Assembly: GCF_001742185.1 (NCBI RefSeq)
Contig: NZ_CP015750.1
Location: 4,278,001-4,342,000 of the forward strand
From: Pectobacterium wasabiae CFBP 3304
GTDB taxonomy: Bacteria; Pseudomonadota; Gammaproteobacteria; Enterobacterales; Enterobacteriaceae
Length of the DNA: 64,000 bases
Direction of reading: 5' to 3'
This document shows positions 53,049 through 61,692 of the stretch, one piece after another. The notes beneath the pieces were generated by a model. The model was not told the DNA's origin, did no database searches, and worked only from the letters and a program-made list of their open reading frames with translations. The position numbers and the translations under genes are program-made. Positions within the stretch are counted from its first letter, which is position 1; the number at the start of each line of letters is the position of its first letter.

Positions 53049-54812
53049 TTACTTGGAGACTTTACCTGTCACCTTCACGCCATACAACGCGAGGGATTTA
53101 CCCGCTGTGCCCGAAGTGTTCCACGGGTAGATCCGGATATACAAGGATTTGCCTGATGGTACCCGGATGGCAAGGTTGTCATACTCCACGAATGTCATCA
53201 CATCTTTCGCTGAAGACAAGGGTTTATTCCCATTGAGGCGCGTCCACTTGATGTTGTCGGTCGAGTACTCCATATCGGCTTGCACCGTCGAACCGCCGCT
53301 TGTCGCGTAATGCATTGATATTTTGTTAGCGTTCAACGAACCTGTCGGTGTTGCCATGAATTGCAGATATTTTGTATTGTCACGTGTTGTCCAGGTATCC
53401 ACTACATAGCGGACTACGCTCGTATCCTGACCATCGACTGCCATCACTTTAGTCGCTGTGGTCGTCAGATTTCTTACTGTGGCATCCGTTGCCGTCAGTA
53501 TTCCATCAGTGGTGGGTGCCAGAGATGAACCCGAGCTAAACCAGGACGCGTAAGAATCAAGACCTGCTCCCGCCGGTACTCCCTTGCCCGATACGGCTAG
53601 AGAACCGATGGTAGACGAACCAAGAGTAAACGAGATTACCTTGTTGTAATCTACGGCATCGGACGGCTTGAAACGGACATACACGGTTTTTGTAAAAGAA
53701 CCATTCGTGTACGGAATGTTGAGTGACGACTTCCACGCCGTTTGATCGAACGACAGTTCGAAATTCTTAGAAGGAGACTGAACCGTCACCGTGCCCACAT
53801 CCGGGTTCAGATCGAAGGCGGAAACCGTCATCTCCTTCGTCGTCGCAACCCCAGTGTAGCGCGTACCCCATGTTAGAGGGTTCGGGCTGGCGATCAGCGA
53901 AGTAACAGACACCATGTAATTCTTCAAGATGCCCAACCTGGACATTCCCTCGACGGCGCGCTTGGCAATCAAATTGGCGAACAGAATTTGTGGGTGTGTA
54001 CTATCCGCCGCAATATATAAATTTGCCTTGGCGGCCGCATCACCGTAAGCCTCTACGATAGTTTTGGTTTCCGTCGTGAGGTCGACGATCGGCACATTGT
54101 ATTTGGCGGCAATCTTTTTCATCGCTGCCGGGTAATTGCCACGTTCATAGATCTCACCATTCTTGACACCCACATTGTGGAGGCCTTCTGGCTTGATCGT
54201 CGTGCCTGCAAAGTATTTGCGTACAATCGGCGTCATCAGAATAGGGTATGCGCCTTTCGCTTTAACCGCAGTGATATACCTTTTCAAGAATTGGTAGTAC
54301 GAGTGCTCCGATTTATCTACTGTCGGATCAATCGCATCCGGCGAGCCTGAACACTTCTCACCATCGGTTGTTCCATCGCTACAATATGCATAAGTACCAT
54401 ATGCGGCATAGCTAGCATCCGTTTTTTGGTCATTGTGCCCAAACTGTATAATGACATAATCGCCTGCCTTAATTTGAGGCAAGATATCTGGCCAACGAGT
54501 GGCTTCGTAAAAGAAACTGCGCGAACTACGCCCGCCAAGCGCCCAGTTTTTAACGGTGACATTTGAATTGAAGAATTGGGGCATTGCCTCACCCCATCCC
54601 ATTTGCGGTCTACGGGCATCCGTATATTGTGTCATTGTTGAGTCACCAAGCATGTGGATCGTGACGGCTTTTTGCTTGCTCGGTTGACTGGCACTCACGC
54701 TAGATTGCGAATTGGAATCACCCACTATCGAGAAATTCCCATTACCGCCTGCTGCGTAGGCATTAACGAAAATACTCAGAACTAGCGCTCCAAATAAAGT
54801 AGGATACTTCAT
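53049..54812 (-). CDS. Secreted SGNH/GDSL esterase, CE12 type (pectin or rhamnogalacturonan acetylesterase)
   Basis: About 587 residues from ATG 54812 (MKYPTLFGALVLSIFVNAYA, a signal peptide), with GGGAGAG upstream. A Ser/Gln-rich linker leads to the SGNH domain. Its motifs are GDSTM with the nucleophile at Ser58, GHND at 125-128 and a late DSTH catalytic pair. Block order and spacing match CE12 acetylesterases that deacetylate pectin or rhamnogalacturonan. The C-terminal 260 residues are two beta-rich domains (FELSFDQTAWKSSLNIPYTN; YSTDNIKWTRLNG) that may bind sugar. The gene is bordered by relics on both sides, which suggests acquisition. The substrate is inferred. Confidence 0.75.
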   Translation of the reverse strand: MKYPTLFGALVLSIFVNAYAAGGNGNFSIVGDSNSQSSVSASQPSKQKAVTIHMLGDSTMTQYTDARRPQMGWGEAMPQFFNSNVTVKNWALGGRSSRSFFYEATRWPDILPQIKAGDYVIIQFGHNDQKTDASYAAYGTYAYCSDGTTDGEKCSGSPDAIDPTVDKSEHSYYQFLKRYITAVKAKGAYPILMTPIVRKYFAGTTIKPEGLHNVGVKNGEIYERGNYPAAMKKIAAKYNVPIVDLTTETKTIVEAYGDAAAKANLYIAADSTHPQILFANLIAKRAVEGMSRLGILKNYMVSVTSLIASPNPLTWGTRYTGVATTKEMTVSAFDLNPDVGTVTVQSPSKNFELSFDQTAWKSSLNIPYTNGSFTKTVYVRFKPSDAVDYNKVISFTLGSSTIGSLAVSGKGVPAGAGLDSYASWFSSGSSLAPTTDGILTATDATVRNLTTTATKVMAVDGQDTSVVRYVVDTWTTRDNTKYLQFMATPTGSLNANKISMHYATSGGSTVQADMEYSTDNIKWTRLNGNKPLSSAKDVMTFVEYDNLAIRVPSGKSLYIRIYPWNTSGTAGKSLALYGVKVTGKVSK

Positions 54813-55275
54813 GTAATATTCTCTCCCTTTTTTAATTGTATTGTAACCAATGACCACACTGGCTACCGCTATTAACGTTTTGCCAGAATCATTATGCCGA
54901 TTCACTGGAGGTCACCCGCCAGTATATTCAGGCGGTCAGAGTACACCATCATATTTCACGATATAGGTTATTATTATGTGAAGAACATCACCGAAAATAG
55001 ATACTCCCTATTTTTTCATATTGTTGCAGAAGTATTTCATTAGACTGCTATTCAATATTTCATGTTTCACGGCATTCACCGAGCTACCGCTTCCGTGTGT
55101 AATGACTATCCTTGGTAGGAATAAGATATGGCTTGAGCAATTGACTAACAATCACCTCAATCATTTCTGTATTTCAATGATTGATGTAGTGACCTCGTAT
55201 CGATCGCTGTGCACGAAGACGATAATTTTATTTTTAAATAATCGTTGTGGTGGTCTGACTAATAATAAAAACAAT
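54813..55275. other. Gap upstream of the esterase gene
   Basis: About 460 bp. It must carry the esterase promoter, and its open frames look random. A KdgR-type operator would be expected for a pectinolytic gene, but I did not find a clear match by eye. The right edge merges into an IS1-family remnant. Confidence 0.4.
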
Positions 55276-55492
55276 GATTGATTGGGGTAGCTACGCACGA
55301 GAAATCGAGTCAGAAAAACACCTGACAGGTAAGATATTCACGCAACGAATTGAGCGGCATAGCCTTAATTTACGAATTCATATTAAACGTCTGGCGAGGA
55401 AAACAACCTGCTTTTCACGATCATTTGAAATACATGAAAAAGTCATCGGTACTTACATTGAAAAACACCATTACAGCGCATTTGCGTCATAA
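55276..55492 (+). mobile_element. IS1 family insB remnant (C-terminal part)
   Basis: The plus strand reads DWGSYAREIESEKHLTGKIF, TQRIERHSLNLRIHIKRLAR and SRSFEIHEKVIGTYIEKHHY. These are the last 65 or so residues of the IS1 InsB transposase (QRIERxxLxLRxxIKRLxRK and EIHEKVIGxxIEKHxY are diagnostic). The front of insB, all of insA and both IS ends are missing. It shows that an IS1-type element once lay beside the esterase gene. Confidence 0.85.
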
Positions 55493-55502
55493 CCCTTCCT
55501 TG

Positions 55503-55640
55503 TAACGACGTTTTTATACGCATTTCTCATTAACGTGGATTCTGGAATCATCTGGTAATCAAAACAATGCGCTATTGATGGCGTGGTTATTGATGACGTT
55601 CAGGATAATACGATCTATGGTTCGGGCGAATGGGACCCGC
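55503..55640 (+). pseudogene. Decayed copy of the 4149-4778 gene
   Basis: The sequence aligns with 4586-4723 of the hypothetical gene near the left end. It encodes LVTTFLYAFLINVDSGIIW, a TAA stop, then SKQCAIDGVVIDDVQDNTIY and GSGEWDP. Only the C-terminal third is present and it has an internal stop, so it is dead. It lies between the IS1 remnant and a LysR tail. Confidence 0.85.
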
Positions 55641-55701
55641 CAGCCGCGATATGTCCCCTAAACTCCAGGCATTCATTGACTGCCTGAGTTTAAGGGGATA
55701 G
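55640..55701 (+). pseudogene. LysR-family regulator, C-terminal tail
   Basis: The plus strand reads SRDMSPKLQAFIDCLSLRG and TAG at 55699-55701. MSPKLxAFIDCL is the typical end of LysR-type regulators. The rest of the gene is missing, cut off at about 55640 by the neighbouring relic. It converges on the MBL-fold gene, and a LysR gene probably once regulated or neighboured it. Confidence 0.6.
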
Positions 55702-55754
55702 AGGTAACCATCAATAATAGCGGCAGGACGAACGTAACTTTTGTTCGTACCCCA

Positions 55755-56816
55755 CTACCACCACTGACTAAAGGTCTGTTGCGGGTTATCAACCTGGATG
55801 CGTTCACCAATACGAGGCGTCATCAACCGCCAGTCTTGATTTTCACTCGCCTGCGAAATCCGCTCTAGCGGATCGTTCCAGCGGTGGTGTGCCAGCTTAA
55901 ATTTACTGTTGTGACCCGGTAATACCGCTTTGGCCTGTAAATCGCAGGCTGCCTGTGCACACTCTTCCGGCTTCATATGAACATGGGGCCAGTTTTGATC
56001 GTACTGCCCGCATTCCAGTATCGCGATATCGAATCCACCCAGATGTTTGGCGATCTCTTTATAATGTGGGCCATAACCACTATCTCCACCGAGATACAGG
56101 CGGTGCTGTGCTGTTATCAGCGCAAATGAGCCCCACAGCGTTTGATTATGCTTGAGGAGCCGACCGGAAAAATGCTGCGTAGGAAGCACATGAATGTCTA
56201 CCCCGTCCTCTTTCAGGCAACTGAACCAGTCACCTTCTGTAATGCTTTCCTGGGGAAAGCCCCATTTCACAAAATAGGAACCTACGCCGGTTAACGTGAC
56301 GATACGGCGGATTTTTCCGCGTAGCGCGTTCAGCGTGGGGTAATCCAGATGATCCCAATGGTCGTGAGTGATCAGCAGATAGTCGATTTCGGGGACGTCT
56401 TCCGGTGAATACACATTACTGCCGTTGAAGGCGATATTGGTGCGCGGCACCGGCGAGGCGTTGTCGCTAAATACCGGATCCAGCAGAAAGGTTTTCCCTT
56501 CCAGTTGAATAAAGTAGCTGGAGTGTCCCATCCAGATGATGACGTTCTCCGTTTTACTTAACTGATGTAGATCGGTTTTTTCCGACGGCAAGCGGGTATC
56601 TGGCAACGCGCCAACATCTTTACCGAAAAGAAAACGATATAGCAGCGCAATTCGATTTTGGTTCCTCGTCGGGCGTGCGATCGGGTTATGAAACGCGCCA
56701 TCACGAAAGAGTGGATTTTCCGGTTGGGGTTTCACTTCTGGCGAAACATATTGCGGCTGTTTTAACCAACCATAAATGACTACTGCAATCACAGCCAAAA
56801 CGAGTAACAAAAGCAT
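55755..56816 (-). CDS. MBL-fold hydrolase, RomA/NAPE-PLD-like
   Basis: A 353-residue protein with an N-terminal membrane anchor (MLLLLVLAVIAVVIYGWL). The metal site is LLITHDHWDHLDYPT (HxHxDH-type) with later HFSGR, LYLGGDSGYGPHYKE and VLPGHNSKF blocks. These match the UlaG/RomA/NAPE-phospholipase D-like branch of the metallo-beta-lactamase fold. The protein would be membrane-anchored with its catalytic part in the periplasm. The substrate is unknown. A fragment of this gene is repeated at 52698-52799. Confidence 0.8.
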   Translation of the reverse strand: MLLLLVLAVIAVVIYGWLKQPQYVSPEVKPQPENPLFRDGAFHNPIARPTRNQNRIALLYRFLFGKDVGALPDTRLPSEKTDLHQLSKTENVIIWMGHSSYFIQLEGKTFLLDPVFSDNASPVPRTNIAFNGSNVYSPEDVPEIDYLLITHDHWDHLDYPTLNALRGKIRRIVTLTGVGSYFVKWGFPQESITEGDWFSCLKEDGVDIHVLPTQHFSGRLLKHNQTLWGSFALITAQHRLYLGGDSGYGPHYKEIAKHLGGFDIAILECGQYDQNWPHVHMKPEECAQAACDLQAKAVLPGHNSKFKLAHHRWNDPLERISQASENQDWRLMTPRIGERIQVDNPQQTFSQWW

Positions 56817-56954
56817 AGGTTTTTTCCGGTGTCGTTTCGTAATGAATATTGTTTTGTAATGATAATTTCAGACATTGGCTCTCTGACTCTGGCAGTTATG
56901 CACCAACGTAGAGGGGATGGCAAGGGAGAATCGGGGGATTTTTGGTGCAAAAAA

Positions 56955-56976
56955 AGCGAAGGCGCTTACCTTCGCT
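56955..56976 (-). terminator. Terminator of the 57045 gene
   Basis: AGCGAAGG (56955-56962) and CCTTCGCT (56969-56976) form an 8-bp stem with a 6-base loop. On the minus strand it is followed by a T-run (the A-run at 56949-56955 on plus), so it ends transcripts of the gene at 57045-57638. Confidence 0.8.
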
Positions 56977-57044
56977 CAGCGTTTTGATGAGAAATAATAG
57001 CGATCGTTCGTCGATGACGCGTCTCTTGCCGCATCAACAGCGCA

Positions 57045-57638
57045 CTATTTTTTAAGTGCCAACAGCGTTTTTCCCATCTCGATAACGAATTCATTCTGTT
57101 GTCCGATGACTTTATACAGCTCGGCTTCATCCTGAATATTGGCGATCGTATTAATCGCCTGAACTTCCAGCACGCGCCCTTTAATCAGCGTCGAACACAG
57201 CGAATGCAGGACCTTGTTATTCAGAATCGTTTGTAAGCAGCGAAAAGGCGTCGCATCGTCAATCTTCCCCGCACGCTGGTCGGGTTTGATACGCTGGCGC
57301 AACATCTCTTTTTCCGTGCTGGCAATCACCGCATCGAGATCGCTAGGCGCGGAGGCAATCGGGACATTACCATCTTTATCCGGCGGCAACATAAATAGTG
57401 AAACCAGCGCCTTATTTCCCGTCGTAGGATCAACATATTCGGTCTGAACCATGTGATTCGGCACATCGACCACCTTGTCGCGCTGAACCATGTTTAACAA
57501 CCGTGCAGGTAATGCTGCCGTGAGATCCTGCGTGGTATAGCCAGCGAACAAATCTGGATCCTTTGTTTCGGCAACCCCGGACAACGGCAGCACCAGTAAC
57601 AGCCCCATAATCCCTTTCTTTATCACACTGATTTTCAT
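57045..57638 (-). CDS. Exported protein of unknown function
   Basis: A 197-residue protein with a Sec signal (MKISVIKKGIMGLLLVLPLS, cut near GVAETK). The mature part has YTTQDLTAALPARLLNMVQR, QTEYVDPTTGNKALVSLFML and a mostly helical C-terminus (EAELYKVIGQQNEFVIEMGK). It has two cysteines (CLQT, LCST). No family is recognised. A terminator follows it and it appears to be a single-gene unit. Confidence 0.7.
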   Translation of the reverse strand: MKISVIKKGIMGLLLVLPLSGVAETKDPDLFAGYTTQDLTAALPARLLNMVQRDKVVDVPNHMVQTEYVDPTTGNKALVSLFMLPPDKDGNVPIASAPSDLDAVIASTEKEMLRQRIKPDQRAGKIDDATPFRCLQTILNNKVLHSLCSTLIKGRVLEVQAINTIANIQDEAELYKVIGQQNEFVIEMGKTLLALKK

Positions 57639-58138
57639 TGTATTCCCCTATTCTTTATTGTGTGCATTAATCTATCTCACCACTCGCAATTCTTATCGCG
57701 TTAACGTCGATGGTTTTATGGCTTTTTTATCACGTTTAAACGCGACAACGCATTCTATAACAATAGGAAATAGTAGCATTTTTTATACAAAAACTTGATG
57801 CCGGAAGATTCCTTCGCTAGAATCGCGCCGTTTACTCACCCCCAATGTGTCATTTGGAGCCCTAAAGTGCCCTGTACGTCAGCCCCCCACTAACCGCCGA
57901 CGACTGCATTAAGCAGCCTCGATTCGGCGCAGTCTGCGCCAGCGTTGGCTGCGGTACTGGTTCCCTTCTCTTTCCCGCCATCGCGCGGAGCAGAGAATGA
58001 ATCTCCCGCTCCTCCCCCGCGACTCTGACCTCTGGAATGCCAGTGGCCAGCCTATTGACTCGCGCCAGAACACGTTCGTCGGCCCTATTTTTTATCCTAA
58101 ATGGGTCTAGCTGCGCCAATAACGCAACTGGCGAAAAT
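57639..58138. other. Gap between the exported protein and the RNA-repair cassette
   Basis: About 500 bp. The left half holds the promoter of the minus-strand gene. 57862-58119 has an 85-codon minus-strand frame (start MAQLDPFRIKNRADERVLAR) with arginine-rich text and a possible alternative frame on plus. I could not decide whether it is a gene, a remnant or chance. The promoter of the plus-strand RNA-ligase operon should be in the right part. No sigma-54 site was confirmed by eye. Confidence 0.35.
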
Positions 58139-59023
58139 ATGTATTTACATTCAATACCGTTATTAAAATATCCACGAACCCCTCATTTGGAAGGTTCGCG
58201 TTTACAGCCCGGCGATGATGCGTCGGACCAAATTGCACTGAAAGCGTTAGCAGGCCGTTACGTCGTGATCGAAGAAAAGATCGACGGCGCGAACAGCGGT
58301 GTGTCCTTCAATGAAACAGCAGAACTGTTGCTCCAATCGCGCGGCCATTATCTGACTGGCGGTTCGCGGGAACGACAGTTCAACCAGTTCAAGCTCTGGG
58401 CCACGGCGCATGAAATGCGTTTTCTTGAGCTACTGGAAGACCGTTTCGTGATGTACGGCGAATGGGCCTACAGCAAGCATTCCGTGTTTTATGACCGTTT
58501 GCCGCATTACTTTCACGAATTTGATCTTTACGATCGCCGTGACGGTATTTTTTTATCGACGGCACGCCGACACGCTATGCTGGCCGGTTCGCCCGTGTTA
58601 TCCGTTCCGGTGATCTATGCCGGGGAGATGCCAACTAGCCCGGCATTGCTGTGGAAGCTGGTATATCGTTCGCTGGCAAAAAGCCCGAACTGGAAAACCA
58701 CGTTTGAATCCACCGTCCAGCGGGCTGGTTTACCGCTCGCGCTGTGCTGGCAACAAACCGATAAATCGGACCGTTCGGAAGGCCTTTATCTAAAGGTTGA
58801 GGATGATGAACAGGTACTGGCTCGCTACAAGCTGGTGCGCCATGACTTCACCCAGACCATTTTGGACAGCGGCTCGCATCATTCCCAACGCCCTATTTTG
58901 CCGAATCAACTGGCTGAAGGCGTTGATCTGTACGCCCCTTGTCCACTCGTATCCTGGGAAATGCTGGGGCTGAATACGCTGCGTTCTTTAGACGCACTCG
59001 CCGCCGCCATGCCCAATAAATAA
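58139..59023 (+). CDS. RNA ligase (nucleotidyltransferase family)
   Basis: 294 residues from ATG 58139 (MYLHSIPLLKYPRTPHLEGS). The open frame extends to 58037, but the extra text looks non-coding. Motif I is EEKIDGAN with the adenylated lysine at residue 47. Later motifs are MYGEWAYSKHSVFYDRLPH (motif III/IIIa), SEGLYLKVE (motif IV) and RYKLVR (motif V). These are the marks of ATP-dependent RNA ligases of the Rnl2-like superfamily. It is followed 14 bp later by an HD-Pnk gene, so it would seal ends that the partner has healed. The two most likely share a transcript. Confidence 0.85.
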   Translation: MYLHSIPLLKYPRTPHLEGSRLQPGDDASDQIALKALAGRYVVIEEKIDGANSGVSFNETAELLLQSRGHYLTGGSRERQFNQFKLWATAHEMRFLELLEDRFVMYGEWAYSKHSVFYDRLPHYFHEFDLYDRRDGIFLSTARRHAMLAGSPVLSVPVIYAGEMPTSPALLWKLVYRSLAKSPNWKTTFESTVQRAGLPLALCWQQTDKSDRSEGLYLKVEDDEQVLARYKLVRHDFTQTILDSGSHHSQRPILPNQLAEGVDLYAPCPLVSWEMLGLNTLRSLDALAAAMPNK

Positions 59024-59037
59024 GGAGTATGACTATC

Positions 59038-60174
59038 ATGGATTGGAATGCTATTAGGGGATTGGTCCCCGCTTCTGGCGCACAGCCAGATTTTACTCAC
59101 TGCCTAGAAGCCTTCCCGGTGCTTCAACGTGCCAAAGAGACGCCGCAGGAGCCACGCTATCACGGTGAAGGCGACGTCTGGACGCACACGATGATGGTTG
59201 TCGAGTCACTATTGCAGCTTCCCGATTACCAGACAGCCACGCGAGAGCAGCAGGAAATCTTATTTTTTTCCGCACTGCTGCATGACGTCGCGAAATATCG
59301 AACGACGGTGATTGACTCGGTGACGGGCCAGATTGGTCAACCGGGGCATTCGCGTAAAGGTGCTATCGACGCTCGGGTGCTGTTGTGGGATGCAGACGTA
59401 CCCTTTGCGATTCGGGAGACGGTTTGTCGGTTAATTTCGGTACATCAGGTGCCGTTTTACTGCCTTGAAGATGAACGCCGCCGAGTATCACCGATCTTTA
59501 CGATCCGCGAACTGTCTTGGCAGTTGAGCATTCCACTGCTGGCCACGCTGGCGGAAGCCGATATGCGCGGGCGTATCTGTCAAGATCAAGCGCGCGTGAT
59601 AGATAGCATCGAGCTGTTCCGCGAGTTGGCGCGGGAAGAAGGCTGTTACGGTCAGCCGAGAGCGTTTGTCGATGCCCACACACGCCTGAGTTATTTTCGC
59701 GGTGCCGATGTCCATCCCGACTATCCACTGTTCCAGGAACCTGGCTCGAAAGTCACTGTGATGTGCGGTTTGCCTGCTTCAGGAAAAGACACATGGGTAC
59801 GAACACATCGGTGTAACTTACCTGTGGTCTCTTTCGACGATGCACGCACAGAGTTGGGGCTGAAACACGGTGAAAATGAAGGAAAGGCGGTGCACTGGGC
59901 GACCGATAAAGCACGTTCACTGTTGCGGACGCATGAGCCGTTTGTGTGGAATGCCACGCACCTGAGCCAGCAAATGCGCACCCGCACGTTAGATCTGTGC
60001 TACGCCTACGGCGCAGAAGTGGAGGTTGTGTATCTGGAGCGTCCGCGTCAGGAATTGCTGCGGCGCAACAGTAAACGGGATACCACGTTGAGTAATAAAA
60101 CGCTGCAAGGGATGCTGACAAAATGGGAACTTCCCTCACCCACGGAAGCGCATGTTGTTAGCTATGAAAGCTAA
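59038..60174 (+). CDS. HD-Pnk: HD phosphoesterase fused to polynucleotide 5'-kinase
   Basis: 378 residues from ATG 59038, which has AAGGAG ten bases upstream. The earlier ATG at 59029 is too close to it. The N-terminal HD domain has GEGDVWTHTMMVVE (His50) and LLHDVAKYRT (His82-Asp83), with His104 and His136 as further metal ligands. The C-terminal P-loop kinase has GLPASGKDTW (residues 244-253), VSFDDARTELG and LRRNSKRD. The same HD-plus-kinase layout is known from Runella HD-Pnk, which removes 2',3'-cyclic phosphates and phosphorylates 5'-OH ends. It would heal cut RNA for the ligase next door. Confidence 0.85.
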   Translation: MDWNAIRGLVPASGAQPDFTHCLEAFPVLQRAKETPQEPRYHGEGDVWTHTMMVVESLLQLPDYQTATREQQEILFFSALLHDVAKYRTTVIDSVTGQIGQPGHSRKGAIDARVLLWDADVPFAIRETVCRLISVHQVPFYCLEDERRRVSPIFTIRELSWQLSIPLLATLAEADMRGRICQDQARVIDSIELFRELAREEGCYGQPRAFVDAHTRLSYFRGADVHPDYPLFQEPGSKVTVMCGLPASGKDTWVRTHRCNLPVVSFDDARTELGLKHGENEGKAVHWATDKARSLLRTHEPFVWNATHLSQQMRTRTLDLCYAYGAEVEVVYLERPRQELLRRNSKRDTTLSNKTLQGMLTKWELPSPTEAHVVSYES

Positions 60175-60197
60175 GCGATTAATTTAAGGAGCTAAAA

Positions 60198-60812
60198 ATG
60201 AAACAGGATTCAAGGAACAATAAAGGCGTCTCGCCGCTGCTTTCACCACACGACATCACCCGCCTTTTACTGGTGCCCGTGTCGCAGTGTATTTCAGATG
60301 ACTATCCCTGGGTAAGCAATGATGAAGCGTTGATCGACAAGCATTTAAACGACGTGTGCACACAGGTTATACACCAGACTGACACCCAATCAAGGATTGA
60401 ATGGGAACACTACGGTTCTGGCTATGCTTCCTTTGTCGACGCTTGGTTTTATAAAAACACACCGGATTTTAATGCTAAACACCCGATTCGTTATGGTGAA
60501 GAACATACGGGGTTAACCGTTTTACTGAGCCGTCTGTCGCCCTATTTTGTATTGATGGAAAGCGAAAAGCGTTGGGATGTTCACGGCGGTGAAGCAGGAG
60601 AAAGTCCTGCACTGGAGAAAGTCGATAGGTTCGACACACCCGTAGTGGAAGCATTAAGCCAGCAGGTGCAAGCAGTACTGGAGAAATGCGGGCTGATTCG
60701 CGTTTATAAGGAACAATTGGTATCACCGCTGCCCACCAGCATTCATGTACAGACACTGTTCACCGAGAGCGATTTCACACAGTTCGATGCCCTGTTCTAT
60801 TGGGAAGATTGA
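60198..60812 (+). CDS. Third gene of the RNA-repair cassette, function unknown
   Basis: A 204-residue soluble protein with AAGGAG ahead of ATG 60198, 23 bp after HD-Pnk and on the same strand. It reads SPLLSPHDITRLLLVPVSQC, WEHYGSGYASFVDAWFYK, HTGLTVLLSRLSPYFVLMES and FTQFDALFYWED. It contains no catalytic motif I recognise. Its place in the operon suggests a role with RNA repair, or it may be a simple passenger. The gene ends 4 bp from the convergent neighbour at 60817. Confidence 0.65.
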   Translation: MKQDSRNNKGVSPLLSPHDITRLLLVPVSQCISDDYPWVSNDEALIDKHLNDVCTQVIHQTDTQSRIEWEHYGSGYASFVDAWFYKNTPDFNAKHPIRYGEEHTGLTVLLSRLSPYFVLMESEKRWDVHGGEAGESPALEKVDRFDTPVVEALSQQVQAVLEKCGLIRVYKEQLVSPLPTSIHVQTLFTESDFTQFDALFYWED

Positions 60813-60816
60813 GTTG

Positions 60817-61233
60817 TTAACGTAGCCGTAGCGCACGCCAGCGAGGAAGATCGGTAAATCTGATTTCATATTCAGTGGTACGGTGTCCTCCTGCGCTAAA
60901 ATACCGTTTTTCATAGATTAGATTATCGTCCTCGAACCTTACGGGGACGATAAATCCCCCCGTCGCTTGAGAAACTTTGCATTGCCTTTCTTCTCGCACA
61001 TCAATACACAGCAACGCCGTTTGCGGGCCGTCGCGTTCGGCCGTAGAGAGCCACTCTTGTACCACAAGGTAACGAGAGTCCGGCGACCACAGCATCTCCT
61101 TGCCAAAAACGCGATCCGCCAATTTTTTGTCGTCAATCGATAGCGAAAAATAAGGCGGGCCAAACCGGATATCTCCAACACAAATCAGCATTGCGCTATG
61201 TTGTCGATCGAATGAGGATAGCTTGTGTAACAT
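60817..61233 (-). CDS. Hypothetical cytoplasmic protein
   Basis: A 138-residue protein: MLICVGDIRFGPPYFSLSID, MLWSPDSRYLVVQEWLST and LLCIDVREERQCKVSQATGG. WSPDSRYLVV is the kind of strand found in WD40/TolB-type propeller blades, so it may be a small propeller fragment or a YncE-like fold. It has no signal peptide. No family is assigned. It faces the RNA-repair cassette tail to tail. Confidence 0.6.
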   Translation of the reverse strand: MLHKLSSFDRQHSAMLICVGDIRFGPPYFSLSIDDKKLADRVFGKEMLWSPDSRYLVVQEWLSTAERDGPQTALLCIDVREERQCKVSQATGGFIVPVRFEDDNLIYEKRYFSAGGHRTTEYEIRFTDLPRWRALRLR

Positions 61234-61251
61234 ACAAAAATAATTCCCAAA

Positions 61252-61638
61252 TCAGTCTGATGTTATCTCAATGAGATTACCATCAGGGTCGCTGACGATC
61301 GCTTCATAAAAACCGTCCCCCGTCATGCGAGGTGGAGCAACCAGAATACCGCGTTCCGCCGCTTTGTTAGCTAACGCTTCCACATCCGCCTTGCTGCCAA
61401 CTGATATCGCCACATGCGCCCAGCCGCAGCCTTCTTTATTGGCTAAGGCTTCCGCTAGCACCGGTAGCGTCATCAATTCAATGGATGCCCCTTCACTCAG
61501 TTGAACAAAATGCGATTCAAATCCAGGGCGATTCCGACTCACATATTTTTCCCCCACCTGAGCGGCGAAGAACGTTTGCCAAAATGCCGCCTGCGCAGCC
61601 AGATCGGCCGTCCATAATGCCACGTGTGCCACTTTCAT
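61252..61638 (-). CDS. VOC-family (glyoxalase/dioxygenase superfamily) protein
   Basis: A 128-residue protein of the vicinal-oxygen-chelate fold: MKVAHVALWTADLAAQAAFW, then GWAHVAISVGSKADVEALAN and FYEAIVSDPDGNLIEITSD. The metal-ligand pattern (H5, E54, H75, E125) is kept, as in lactoylglutathione-lyase-like proteins. The substrate is not known. It lies 18 bp upstream of the 60817 gene and may share its transcript. Confidence 0.8.
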   Translation of the reverse strand: MKVAHVALWTADLAAQAAFWQTFFAAQVGEKYVSRNRPGFESHFVQLSEGASIELMTLPVLAEALANKEGCGWAHVAISVGSKADVEALANKAAERGILVAPPRMTGDGFYEAIVSDPDGNLIEITSD

Positions 61639-61692
61639 TATGATTCCTTCTTAACCGTCGTCTTTCACATCGTCATGGCCGGTTAACGGTGA

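Noticed and set aside
55654..55698. Near-perfect 17-bp inverted repeat that looks like an operator
   Set aside because: The arms TCCCCTAAACTC and GAGTTTAAGGGGA lie inside the LysR C-terminal tail and code for MSPKLQAF and CLSLRG. It is more simply a chance palindrome in coding DNA, though a true hairpin is not excluded.
57862..58119. 85-codon minus-strand frame as a gene
   Set aside because: It has arginine-rich text without a family and no clear ribosome site, and it overlaps the leader of the RNA-ligase operon. I left it as unresolved and made no gene call.
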